From: a virus
Virus record (IMG/VR): IMGVR_UViG_3300042924_006323
Location: 1-27,638 of that record
DNA: 27,638 nucleotides
Direction: 5' to 3' (one strand)
Within the stretch, counting starts at the first letter, position 1; each line of letters begins with the position of its first letter. Below, piece after piece: positions 1 to 6,028 of the stretch. The notes beneath the pieces are model-generated. The model had not been told where the DNA came from. It ran no database searches and was given only the letters and a program-made list of their open reading frames with translations. The position numbers were made by a program, and so were the translations under genes.

Positions 1-483
1 AAAAGCTTGCGCCCGTCCGTCTTTTTCAGAAATTTTGTATTTGTGTTGTTCGATCTCCGCGACCACCTTGTCATAGACGCGCAGGAATGCCTCGCGGTCC
101 CCATTGGTGTGCATGTCGTGTGCAGCGTCTCCAAGGCGTTCCAAAGTTTTATACAGTGCTTCTGATTTGGGTATTTCTGTTTGGGTACCAAAGTTGGCGT
201 TTCTTTGTAGGGTCATAAAAATACCCCAAGCAGAGTACCCATCTATTTGTGGGGGTACTTTTGTTTGGGTATCTATTGTTGCCCTACGAATGTCTCCTGG
301 TCTGGGCATGAACTTTTCAGTAATCGCCAGTGAGAGAAAGGCAGCGTGTGCGTCTGCGTACTCGAGATCCCAGAGCAAGTCGTACCATGCGCGATAGACC
401 GTCTTCTTGTCGACCTCATAGAGTGTCTGGTTATAGGTGGCGTAGACCTGGTCTACGAGGGGGATGAGTTCGTCTTTGGTCAT
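1..483 (-). CDS. Helicase-loader-like replication protein, partial (runs off left edge)
   Basis: Reading leftward from an ATG at 483, the frame stays open for 161 codons to the window edge, so the gene is truncated by the window. The N-terminal half has the pattern of phage helicase loader/inhibitor proteins of the G39P type: a short helix, then WYDLLWDLEYADAHAAFLSL, then a phrase like 'MPRPGDIRRAT', matching the family's usual 'P.pP.iadIr' turn. Such proteins bring the replicative DnaB-type helicase to the origin. The start overlaps the stop of the upstream gene by 4 bp (ATGA), so the two are translationally coupled. The family call rests on pattern recognition only; another small replication protein is possible. 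Confidence 0.5.
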   Translation of the reverse strand, partial: MTKDELIPLVDQVYATYNQTLYEVDKKTVYRAWYDLLWDLEYADAHAAFLSLAITEKFMPRPGDIRRATIDTQTKVPPQIDGYSAWGIFMTLQRNANFGTQTEIPKSEALYKTLERLGDAAHDMHTNGDREAFLRVYDKVVAEIEQHKYKISEKDGRAQAF

Positions 484-707
484 AGCTGCGCTATCCAGGC
501 TAGAGCCTTCTTGGTCATAGTGTCGTAGTCCCTATCACCCATCTCCTCTTCTAGCTCCTCTGCTGAGAATGGCTGCATGTCTAAGTACTTGACCCGTGCA
601 AACAGCGTGGTGAATAAGATGGCGGCCATCTCTTCAGGGGTGCTGGCTATTCGGAGCGGTGTCTTAGAGAAGTTCAGCTGATCAGGGCTGAACATGTACT
701 CGGTCAT
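480..707 (-). CDS. Hypothetical 75-aa acidic protein between replication genes
   Basis: A 75-residue acidic protein that I do not recognise. The middle (EMAAILFTTLFARVKYLDM) is likely helical and the end is KKALAWIAQL. It has a good ribosome site (AGAAGGGGACAAG before ATG) and shares an ATGA overlap with the helicase-loader-like gene after it. A palindrome containing GGATAGATCTATC lies just upstream at 718-737. Its place inside the replication block suggests an accessory replication role, but this is inference. Confidence 0.65.
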   Translation of the reverse strand: MTEYMFSPDQLNFSKTPLRIASTPEEMAAILFTTLFARVKYLDMQPFSAEELEEEMGDRDYDTMTKKALAWIAQL

Positions 708-717
708 CTTGTCCCCT

Positions 718-737
718 TCTGGATAGATCTATCTGAA
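718..737. promoter_or_regulatory. Palindromic operator candidate, copy 1
   Basis: TCTGGATAGATCTATCTGAA contains the perfect 12-bp palindrome GATAGATCTATC. It sits upstream of the ribosome site of the gene starting at 707. The first 16 bases are identical to copy 2 at 1401-1420. Confidence 0.5.
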
Positions 738-738
738 A

Positions 739-1101
739 TCAGAATGGATCCCCGTTGTCTTCCGTAACTATGGAGTTCCCCTCTGGGAGGAAGCTGATGA
801 ATCTCTCTACGTGCTCGGCATCACGGAGAATCAACTCGATTTCGTTATAGACCTTCTTGGCCGCGTTGCGTCCCATATGAAAGTCTGAGTAAGTGCAGCC
901 GCGAATTGCGTCCTTGCAGTTCTCTATACCGAAAAGGTGAATTGCATTACCAATTGCTATATAGCGTTTGTGGTCTAATGCAGAAACTCTCTTTTTGAAA
1001 GTTAAAACCCAAAAGTCAAAAACTTCTCTGATTTTATCTTCAGGAACCATTTTTGCATTTTGAGTTTTTTCTTTTGTAGCTGAAGAAGGTCCTCGTCCCA
1101 T
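739..1101 (-). CDS. Phage replication-initiator C-terminal-domain-like protein
   Basis: 120 residues. After a short basic N-terminus, residues about 20-105 show the pattern seen at the C-terminus of many actinophage replication initiators: 'vFdfWv', 'Ld.kR...I..ai..fg', 'dAIrGc..Sdfh.GrN', 'ydeieliLRda.hve.F'. Normally this follows an N-terminal winged-helix DNA-binding domain, which is absent here, so it is either a stand-alone version or a split gene. A TTGAAA-17-TAGTAT promoter (1111-1139) ends 9 nt before the ATG and no ribosome site is visible, so translation may be nearly leaderless. It probably acts with the loader-like protein downstream in origin melting or helicase loading; that role is inferred. 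Confidence 0.6.
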   Translation of the reverse strand: MGRGPSSATKEKTQNAKMVPEDKIREVFDFWVLTFKKRVSALDHKRYIAIGNAIHLFGIENCKDAIRGCTYSDFHMGRNAAKKVYNEIELILRDAEHVERFISFLPEGNSIVTEDNGDPF

Positions 1102-1110
1102 AATTTCTAG

Positions 1111-1139
1111 ATACTACATTACGTAGGATCTAATTTCAA
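1111..1139 (-). promoter_or_regulatory. Sigma-70-like promoter of the replication gene at 739-1101
   Basis: On the minus strand: TTGAAA (1134-1139), 17-bp spacer, TAGTAT (1111-1116), then 9 nt to the ATG at 1101. The spacing is ideal. The spacer holds a short inverted repeat (CTAC...GTAG). It does not carry the 31-bp motif used from 6.8 kb onward. Confidence 0.55.
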
Positions 1140-1340
1140 GGGATTAGTTCTGATGAGGTTTGTAACGACTAAGAACTAAGGAGAATATAGTCTGTGTGTT
1201 ACCCCTCCTTTGGAGGGGGTCCGGGGGAACCTTTTCCGATAGATCCCCTGAACCGTGGCAGCACAAACTAGACCTCTGAATTTTAGGCCGTAGGTGTCTC
1301 AGTGATGTGGCGCCACTAAGTTGTGAGAAGAACATAGCAT

Positions 1341-1356
1341 CTCTTCCACCACCGTC
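1341..1356 (+). repeat. 16-bp dispersed repeat copy 1
   Basis: CTCTTCCACCACCGTC, one base from the consensus CTCTTCCGCCACCGTC. Confidence 0.65.
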
Positions 1357-1400
1357 GCAAGCAACTAGCCAAAATTCTTTTGCGATTTTTCTCGAGCTCA

Positions 1401-1420
1401 TCTGGATAGATCTATCCGGA
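1401..1420. promoter_or_regulatory. Palindromic operator candidate, copy 2
   Basis: TCTGGATAGATCTATCCGGA is a 20-bp near-perfect palindrome sharing 16 bases with the copy at 718-737. It lies at the edge of the gene-poor stretch 1102-1595, consistent with a regulator site shared by two transcription units. Confidence 0.5.
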
Positions 1421-1493
1421 GTTGCACTCGCGCGCGGCGGGGCTGTGCTAAGTTATTGGCGCTGACAAGGGTCCCCCTTTCCCCTTGAAAGCT

Positions 1494-1568
1494 GAATCCC
1501 GGGTTGAGCTCGAAGGCGTTTTGTAGGTGGCGCACCTCGAGCTCCCCGGGATTCTTTTTTTGTTTTTA
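1494..1568 (+). terminator. Large hairpin followed by a T-tract (plus-strand intrinsic terminator)
   Basis: GAATCCCGGG (1494-1503) pairs perfectly with CCCGGGATTC (1545-1554). Inside it GAGCTCGAAGG (1506-1516) pairs with CCTCGAGCTC (1535-1544) with one bulge. A run of seven T's, a G and five more T's follows. No plus-strand gene precedes it, which hints at a plus-strand non-coding transcript ending here. Confidence 0.55.
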
Positions 1569-1595
1569 ATTTTTATTCGGCCGCCGCCGGCCAGG

Positions 1596-1940
1596 TCAGA
1601 TCTTCGGCGGGTCCCACTTGTCGGTGTTTCGGAACGAGCGCTCGAGCTCATCCATGATGTTGAGAATATTGTCGGACTCGTCGGTCGCCCGCCGGTCGAT
1701 TTCCATTCTTTTCATTTTTCTAGTAAACGCGGCCGCCAATCTGGTTGGGATGATAATGACAGCTGAGCCGCCAATTGCATTCCAGTAGTCGACATCGAAT
1801 GATCGCATGCGGCCAGTGAATTGATTTTCCGAGTAAAGCGCGAAGGCATCTACTGCAAAGTAGATAAGCGTGCCGACGGCAAAAACATTAATTGCAGCTG
1901 CCAGGATGGCCGCCAGAAAAATCAGCTTTTTATTTTCCAT
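1596..1940 (-). CDS. Small membrane protein with two predicted transmembrane segments
   Basis: 114 residues. Residues about 5-32 (KKLIFLAAILAAAINVFAVG...) and about 52-71 (WNAIGGSAVIIIPTRLAAAF) are hydrophobic and long enough to span a membrane. The C-terminal 40 residues are charged and probably cytoplasmic (RKMKRMEIDRRATDESDNI). The ribosome site is strong (GGGAGGAAATAAAAATG). I do not recognise the family. Small membrane proteins near phage replication genes can anchor replication, exclude superinfection or act on the host envelope; nothing here decides among these. An imperfect copy of its first coding bases lies just upstream at 1968-2006. Confidence 0.75.
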   Translation of the reverse strand: MENKKLIFLAAILAAAINVFAVGTLIYFAVDAFALYSENQFTGRMRSFDVDYWNAIGGSAVIIIPTRLAAAFTRKMKRMEIDRRATDESDNILNIMDELERSFRNTDKWDPPKI

Positions 1941-2006
1941 TTTTATTTCCTCCCAGTTAATGGATCCCAGCTGCCGGGCCGGCCGCCAGAAAATTCGTTT
2001 TTATTT
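1895..2006. repeat. Imperfect 40-bp direct duplication
   Basis: The segments 1895-1937 and 1968-2006 both read CAGCTGCC, then a GG...GGCCGCCAGAAAA core, then a T-rich tail TTTTTATTT. One copy codes for the N-terminus of the membrane protein and the other is intergenic. Confidence 0.5.
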
Positions 2007-2008
2007 AT

Positions 2009-2563
2009 TTAATTCGAGGAGCTCGAGGAGCTCTCTTCCGCCACCGACGGAAGCTCGAGCTGGAACCATTCGACCTCAACCATCATTCCGATGGCACAGT
2101 AATTAATTACGTCCATGTAGTTATCTCGAAGTGATTCGTTCTTGGGCTCTGCAGCACGGCGTGCCAGATTTTCCAATCTTGCAATTTTGTCGTGAATTCG
2201 AACCAGGATTCCGATCCGCCCGAAACGCAAAATATTGTCATGGCCATAATCTTTTTGTTTTGAGATGATGACATCGAGGAGCTCTTGCGCATTTATTTCT
2301 GGTTTCACATATTTTCTTGATGCGATCCAGGCAACAGCTCCAAGAGTTTTCCAGTACTCGGCGTAACCGGTGCCCGGTGGAAAATCTCCCTTTTCGGAAA
2401 TATTGATCATCTGATCCAGGAGGCGTCGCATCTCTGTGAGCCCGCCGGGAATATCTGTTTCTACAGATTTTTGGATGGCCGCCAGGCAGCGGCTGGCCGC
2501 GTCATCCCAGTAATCAGGATCTGGTTCTTGGTGCCAAAACAAAGTCTCTTCCACCACCGTCAT
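2009..2563 (-). CDS. Nmad1/DUF1599-like nucleotide-modification-associated protein
   Basis: 184 residues from ATG 2563; AAAGGA lies 9 nt upstream, within the end of the previous gene, and a TTG at 2581 is a weaker alternative. Residues about 100-160 show the DUF1599/Nmad1 pattern: KQKDYG, then IGILVRIHDKIARLENL, then NESLRDNYMDVINYCAIG. Proteins with this domain are common in phages and have been linked by gene context to modified nucleotides; the fold resembles all-alpha NTP pyrophosphatases. No base-modification partner is visible in the window. The C-terminus is a run of serines (SSSSSS) encoded by GAGCTC-rich DNA. One dispersed-repeat copy overlaps the start codon and codes for TVVEE; a second, imperfect one codes for SVAEE near the C-terminus. 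Confidence 0.75.
   Translation of the reverse strand: MTVVEETLFWHQEPDPDYWDDAASRCLAAIQKSVETDIPGGLTEMRRLLDQMINISEKGDFPPGTGYAEYWKTLGAVAWIASRKYVKPEINAQELLDVIISKQKDYGHDNILRFGRIGILVRIHDKIARLENLARRAAEPKNESLRDNYMDVINYCAIGMMVEVEWFQLELPSVAEESSSSSSN
2033..2048 (+). repeat. 16-bp dispersed repeat copy 2
   Basis: CTCTTCCGCCACCGAC, inside the 3' end of the Nmad1-like gene. Confidence 0.6.
2546..2561 (+). repeat. 16-bp dispersed repeat copy 3
   Basis: CTCTTCCACCACCGTC, overlapping the start codon of the Nmad1-like gene. Confidence 0.65.
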
Positions 2564-2577
2564 GCTATCTGGTCCTT

Positions 2578-3003
2578 TCAAAATGTCCTCGGGTTCTTGC
2601 GGTGCTCTTCGACGGCGGCCTTCATCAGGTCGCTCATGAAGTCATCCCACATCTGGTCAGCTGAAGCCCCGTCACCACTCTCCTCAATGACCTCGCACAT
2701 CTTAATTTTGTCTTCGATAAATTCTCGGTCGACTGCAGCAAGGATTGATACGGAGCTCGAGCTGGGCAAAAGCATAATTCCTTTTTTCCCACCGGTAAAC
2801 TCTGGATCTACGTAGAGGATCGTGACTGTGAAGTCGCCGTCGGTGCCGACCAGGAGGATATTTTCCTCCCCGCGCGCGGCAGCATCCAGCTCTTCTTTCA
2901 TTCGGATGGCCAACTCCTGGTTGTGATCATAAAGCTCCTCCATGGCACGCAGCAGCATCTCGTTAGCTTCAGGCGTCTTAGAGAAATCATCTGGTTCAGG
3001 CAT
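2578..3003 (-). CDS. Hypothetical 141-aa acidic protein
   Basis: Not recognised. The N-terminal 45 residues are a likely acidic helix (MLLRAMEELYDHNQELAIRMKEELDAA). A beta-rich middle follows (ILLVGTDGDFTVTILYVDPEF) and then a second helical region (MWDDFMSDLMKAAVEEHRKN). The ribosome site GGGGGAT precedes ATG. It is the first gene of a unit read leftward from the consensus promoter at 3030-3058, and its stop overlaps the leader of the Nmad1-like gene, so the two are probably co-transcribed. Confidence 0.75.
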   Translation of the reverse strand: MPEPDDFSKTPEANEMLLRAMEELYDHNQELAIRMKEELDAAARGEENILLVGTDGDFTVTILYVDPEFTGGKKGIMLLPSSSSVSILAAVDREFIEDKIKMCEVIEESGDGASADQMWDDFMSDLMKAAVEEHRKNPRTF

Positions 3004-3029
3004 ATCCCCCAGCTTTCTTTAGTTTCAGT

Positions 3030-3058
3030 ATCTTACCTGGCCGCCGGCCAGATGTCAA
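3030..3058 (-). promoter_or_regulatory. Consensus sigma-70 promoter with a palindromic operator filling its spacer
   Basis: Minus strand: TTGACA (3053-3058), exactly 17 bp, TAAGAT (3030-3035). Fifteen of the 17 spacer bases form the palindrome CTGGCCGGCGGCCAG (3037-3051). A protein bound there would cover the RNA polymerase site, so this looks like a tightly repressible early promoter. Related GGCCGCCGGCC-type strings occur at about 1579-1594 and 1976-1989. Confidence 0.7.
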
Positions 3059-3131
3059 CTTTTTATTTGAAGTTTTTAGTTTCCAGACTTAGTTCCCTGG
3101 TAAAAGAAAAAAGTGAATTATTATCTCGACC

Positions 3132-3527
3132 ATGGACAACAGCTCAAGATTCCAAATGTATTTAAATGCCCTTAAGCAATTTTATTCCCGCGAAGGACAT
3201 TGCCTGGTTCCGGCAATACATATTGAAATTTTCGAAGGAAAAGAAATATTTCTGGGAGCTTGGATCGGATATGCGCGGCAGCGTAAAAAGAAAAATCAAC
3301 TTCCAGAAAATAGAATTAAAGAGCTCGAGGAAATTCCAGGATGGCAGTGGGGTCCACTTCGACCGGGCCCAGCTACCGATAAAAATCGAAATAATAATAT
3401 TTTGGAGATGCGGGCGGCCGGTCATTCCCTCCGCCAAATTGCTGATGAGTTCGAATTGAGCCGGCAGCGAATTCACCAAATTGTGAAAAAAATTGATGTC
3501 TCGGATCGAGGACATCAAAGCATCTGA
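3132..3527 (+). CDS. Helicase-associated-domain protein with C-terminal HTH
   Basis: 131 residues. Residues about 12-77 match the helicase-associated (HA) domain pattern: 'KQFYSREGHCLVP', 'LGAWIGYARQRKKKNQLPENRIKELEEIPGWQW'. Residues about 90-128 form a helix-turn-helix of the sigma-70 region-4/resolvase kind: 'ILEMRAAGHSLRQIADEFELSRQRIHQIVKKI'. Both parts bind DNA in other proteins. No ribosome site is seen, and a TATTAT box ends 7 nt before the ATG, which suggests a leaderless transcript. It is the only plus-strand gene before 12.4 kb and faces the repressible promoter at 3030-3058, so it could be the regulator of the left block; that is inference. Confidence 0.75.
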   Translation: MDNSSRFQMYLNALKQFYSREGHCLVPAIHIEIFEGKEIFLGAWIGYARQRKKKNQLPENRIKELEEIPGWQWGPLRPGPATDKNRNNNILEMRAAGHSLRQIADEFELSRQRIHQIVKKIDVSDRGHQSI

Positions 3528-3539
3528 TGTCCGTGCCGC

Positions 3540-3555
3540 CTCTTCCACCACCGTT
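3540..3555 (+). repeat. 16-bp dispersed repeat copy 4
   Basis: CTCTTCCACCACCGTT, just after the HA/HTH gene. Confidence 0.6.
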
Positions 3556-3609
3556 GGGCAATTATGAATTTTCCCCGCGTCGCCCGCCGCAGGGCCGCCT
3601 CCCCTGGTT

Positions 3610-3635
3610 GAGAAAATCGATTTTCCGATTTTCTC
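3610..3635. terminator. Bidirectional AT-rich hairpin between convergent genes
   Basis: GAGAAAATCG (3610-3619) and CGATTTTCTC (3626-3635) form a perfect 10-bp stem with a 6-base loop. It lies between the plus-strand HA/HTH gene and the minus-strand gene ending at 3675 and can serve both. Nothing else gene-like is seen in 3528-3674 apart from a dispersed-repeat copy at 3540-3554. Confidence 0.5.
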
Positions 3636-3674
3636 TCGCTGCAGCTCTGGGTGCCGGGGCTCTGTTAGCGGTGC

Positions 3675-3971
3675 TCACCTTTCGGTAGCTCCGCCCCCCA
3701 CCGATTTCAGGTTGGGCTTCTCGTCCATACACGTGGATGGGTGGTTGCGCATTGAGTCGACCCGTTGCTCGTGGGCCTGCTGTACTGAGACCCACATGCC
3801 ACCCATGGGGAGGTTGAACATGGCCTTCTCTTCGTCTGTGAACTTGTCTGCAGAGCCCTTGTCGACCCAGCCATCTGAGTTCGACCAGTACAAGCCATCG
3901 CCATCTTCGATCAGCCAGCCCATGTTGACTGCCAGTCTCAGCGGTGTCCTGCGTGTCCCATCAGTCAGCAT
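3675..3971 (-). CDS. Hypothetical 98-aa protein
   Basis: Start chosen at ATG 3971, which overlaps the preceding gene's end by 11 bp and is preceded by GGAGACGAAG. The protein begins MLTDGTRRTPLRLAVNMGWLIEDGDGLYWSNSDGW; this could be a small winged-helix or PAS-like fold but I do not recognise a family. The C-terminus (PNLKSVGGGATER) is basic. Last gene of the unit that starts near 4321. Confidence 0.65.
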   Translation of the reverse strand: MLTDGTRRTPLRLAVNMGWLIEDGDGLYWSNSDGWVDKGSADKFTDEEKAMFNLPMGGMWVSVQQAHEQRVDSMRNHPSTCMDEKPNLKSVGGGATER

Positions 3972-4110
3972 CTTCGTCTCCAAACGCTTCAAGCCATGCT
4001 CCGTAGTTCTCGTCGCTGTCGTCCATTCCCAGCGCCGTAATCCAGTCCTCGTATGTCGGCACGTCGCTCCATACGGGAACGCTATTCGAGAGTCTCTTGT
4101 GTTTCGTCAT
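3961..4110 (-). CDS. Hypothetical 49-aa acidic protein
   Basis: A short protein beginning MTKHKRLSNSVPVWSDVPTYEDWITALG, with the acidic, aromatic end GAWLEAFGDEDAD. GAGGAAAG lies upstream of the ATG. A longer in-frame extension to 4185 would overlap the upstream gene heavily and is not used. Family unknown. Confidence 0.55.
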   Translation of the reverse strand: MTKHKRLSNSVPVWSDVPTYEDWITALGMDDSDENYGAWLEAFGDEDAD

Positions 4111-4114
4111 GTCG

Positions 4115-4321
4115 TCAACTTTCCTCAATTGTGTCAAAGCCCTCAAAAGACTGAGAGTACTGAGCATCGTCAGAAAGAACAACATTGATCTTCTCCATGA
4201 GAGCGTTGATCACTTTCTCTTTGTCCTTAGAGAGACAGTCTGAACAGTTCTCATGTTCTGAAGTGACAGTGAAGTTCAGTGAGATCGCATGGTTGAATTT
4301 TTGCTTTTTGATTTTTTGCAT
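4115..4321 (-). CDS. Hypothetical 68-aa protein
   Basis: Start at ATG 4321, directly after the strong ribosome site GAGGAGCAAAA; the in-frame GTG farther upstream lacks one. The basic start MQKIKKQKFNHAISLNFTV is followed by a possible metal pair (CSDC) and an acidic C-terminus. Its stop lies 4 bp before the next ATG, so the two genes form one unit. Codon use is more A/T-rich than in genes to the right. Confidence 0.6.
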   Translation of the reverse strand: MQKIKKQKFNHAISLNFTVTSEHENCSDCLSKDKEKVINALMEKINVVLSDDAQYSQSFEGFDTIEES

Positions 4322-4364
4322 TTTTGCTCCTCGAGAATCGTTAGCTAATTTTGAAATTACCACT

Positions 4365-4406
4365 GCCCACTCACTAGTCGGAAAATTTCCAAACCAGTGA
4401 GTGGGC
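4365..4406. terminator. Hairpin between the VWA gene and the gene at 4115-4321
   Basis: GCCCACTCACT (4365-4375) and AGTGAGTGGGC (4396-4406) form a perfect 11-bp stem around a loop that itself contains GGAAAATTTCC. No T-run follows on the minus strand. It could stop read-through from the VWA gene or regulate the downstream unit. Confidence 0.45.
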
Positions 4407-4468
4407 GAGTGTCGATCACGCCGTGGTCAGAGTGAAAGGAGTGAAGCACTGCTCACGACGTGAGTCGA

Positions 4469-4507
4469 CACCCACTGGCCCTCCCCCGACGGAACGACCA
4501 GTGGGTG
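4469..4507 (-). terminator. Hairpin just after the VWA gene
   Basis: CACCCACTGG (4469-4478) and CCAGTGGGTG (4498-4507) form a perfect 10-bp stem starting 7 bp past the stop of the VWA gene. It lacks a T-tract. Confidence 0.5.
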
Positions 4508-4513
4508 CGAGCG

Positions 4514-6028
4514 TCATGAGAGTTCGACCCCCATCTTGTACTTGTATGTCATCTTGAATTGGAGAGGCCAGCGTGACTTGACCTTCACTCCGTTCTTCAT
4601 CTTCTTCAATGCGTCGACCGCTTCGGTGACGTACGGGAGAACGATGATGTTGTTCTTGATGCAGTAGTTGATGCACTGCATTCCAAGCAAGCCCGAGTAG
4701 CCACCGCTTGTCGGGCACACACCGCCGTCTGTCACCCAAATGATCGGTGAGCGAGACGACTGACGGTTCTTGACTGCCCACTCAATTGCAGGGAAGTCGA
4801 CGCCGTTGCCGTGTCCGAACACGTCAGGCAGTTCGTTGACCATCTTGCCCTTGTCAGCAATGACCCACATGTTCGGACCAGTGTTGCCACGGTCGGTGTA
4901 AGCGACGACAGTTGCCCCCGGAGCATTCTCCACCATCTGACGAATTTGGTCATGAGTGAATGACATTGACCCCGATGCGTCGATGACGACGATGCCACCA
5001 GTCCCACGACTGACCTTGTCAAAGATTCGCTTCTCAGGGTCAGTCAGCAAGCGATGAATTCGGCGTGGCGCACGACCCATGTTCGATGCGATGCGCTTCT
5101 TGCCGATGTTGCCCTTCGTGTGCTTCGGCATTGCGCAACGTTCGATGCGGAGTTCTCCCCACTGCGGTGGCACTGTGCCGTTGTACTGATCGGGCGTGAT
5201 TCCCTTGTACGGGTTGCCAGTTGCAGAACCTTCACCAGCACCGCCAGCGTTGGAGTGTCCACCAGCAGGGTTGTGCTTCTTCGGGCGACCACGCTTGCGT
5301 GGTGCTTGGCTCTCTCCTGCGTTCTCGCTCTCGCTCTCTCCCTCGCCTGCGCCAGTCGACTCAGCGACGCTCTCAGTCGGTTCTTCGGGAACAATGCTTG
5401 CAAGACGGTCGACCCACTCAGCGATGCGCTCAACGTGCGAGAAGCCAAGCGGTGCGAGACCAGTGCGCTTGTCGACCTCAGTCGATGCGAGCGTTCCAGT
5501 CTTGTACGCCTTCTCCATCTCCTTGACTGCTCGCTTGGCAATGTCAGTGAGGATGACTCCCCACTCACGGTTGTGGCGACGCACACCGTTCAGGAATGCC
5601 TTGTTCGATGCAGTGCCAGCAGTTGCGATGTTCATGAGAACGGCGCCATGCCAGTCCTTCGTCGCACTGACACGCTCGCCGTCAGCGGTCTCACCGCCGT
5701 CAGCCAAGTTGCCCTTCACGTCAAAGCCAGCCTTCTGACAGAGCAGGTTGACACGCAGTTCCTCAACGACAGTCATTGCCTTGTCAGTGGCGATCTTGCG
5801 TTCAATCCAGCGAGGGTAGGACTCAGCAGGAGAGACCTTTGCATGCATGAGTTCGTGGGCACGAATGACACGGGCAAGATCAGTGTCGTGAGTCGGAACC
5901 TTCATCTCGCGACCGACGATGTTGGTCATCGGCTCTCCGCGACGAGGGTTGCACTCGCTGACTGACCAGTTGCCGTGAGGTGTATCACGGCGACCGATCA
6001 GTTCAGGTTCAGCGATGATGGTGTTCAT
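4514..6028 (-). CDS. HExxH metallopeptidase-like / AT-hook / VWA protein, partner of MoxR-type ATPase
   Basis: 504 residues in three parts. Residues 58-62 read HELMH (HExxH zinc motif), with glutamates near 89-90 that could be the third ligand. Residues about 215-275 are a low-complexity E/S/G/A linker containing KRGRPKK (about 246-251), an AT-hook core. Residues about 343-470 are a VWA domain with an intact MIDAS: DASGS (350-354), GNGVD (407-411) and the TDG at 433-435. This resembles the DUF2201 pairing of a putative metallopeptidase with a VWA-like domain. VWA proteins of this kind work with MoxR/CbbQ-type AAA+ ATPases as metal-insertion or protein-remodelling machines. The start overlaps the ATPase stop (TAATG), so the two are translationally coupled. 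The target is unknown; the AT-hook suggests DNA proximity. Confidence 0.8.
   Translation of the reverse strand: MNTIIAEPELIGRRDTPHGNWSVSECNPRRGEPMTNIVGREMKVPTHDTDLARVIRAHELMHAKVSPAESYPRWIERKIATDKAMTVVEELRVNLLCQKAGFDVKGNLADGGETADGERVSATKDWHGAVLMNIATAGTASNKAFLNGVRRHNREWGVILTDIAKRAVKEMEKAYKTGTLASTEVDKRTGLAPLGFSHVERIAEWVDRLASIVPEEPTESVAESTGAGEGESESENAGESQAPRKRGRPKKHNPAGGHSNAGGAGEGSATGNPYKGITPDQYNGTVPPQWGELRIERCAMPKHTKGNIGKKRIASNMGRAPRRIHRLLTDPEKRIFDKVSRGTGGIVVIDASGSMSFTHDQIRQMVENAPGATVVAYTDRGNTGPNMWVIADKGKMVNELPDVFGHGNGVDFPAIEWAVKNRQSSRSPIIWVTDGGVCPTSGGYSGLLGMQCINYCIKNNIIVLPYVTEAVDALKKMKNGVKVKSRWPLQFKMTYKYKMGVELS

Larger units (their letters stand above)
1102..1595. other. Gene-poor stretch with promoter, palindrome, repeat copy and a large hairpin
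   Basis: I see no convincing gene here. A minus-strand frame at 1144-1401 is open, but it has no ribosome site, its start lies inside an operator-like palindrome, and its translation looks non-protein (poly-basic, many S/P). The stretch holds the promoter at 1111-1139, a CCCCTCC/GGAGGGG hairpin near 1202-1218, a dispersed-repeat copy (1341-1356), the palindrome at 1401-1420 and the hairpin plus T-tract at 1494-1568. An unrecognised RNA on either strand is possible. Confidence 0.45.

Noticed and set aside
1144-1401. Minus-strand 85-codon frame
   Set aside because: Start lies in a palindrome without ribosome site, the protein is compositionally odd, and the region contains hairpins and a repeat copy. 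Treated as gene-poor DNA.
5054-5965. Long plus-strand open frame (303 codons) opposite the VWA gene
   Set aside because: It is a shadow: the minus-strand gene has clear HExxH, AT-hook and MIDAS motifs and coupling to the ATPase gene, while this frame has no promoter, no ribosome site and no recognisable domain.
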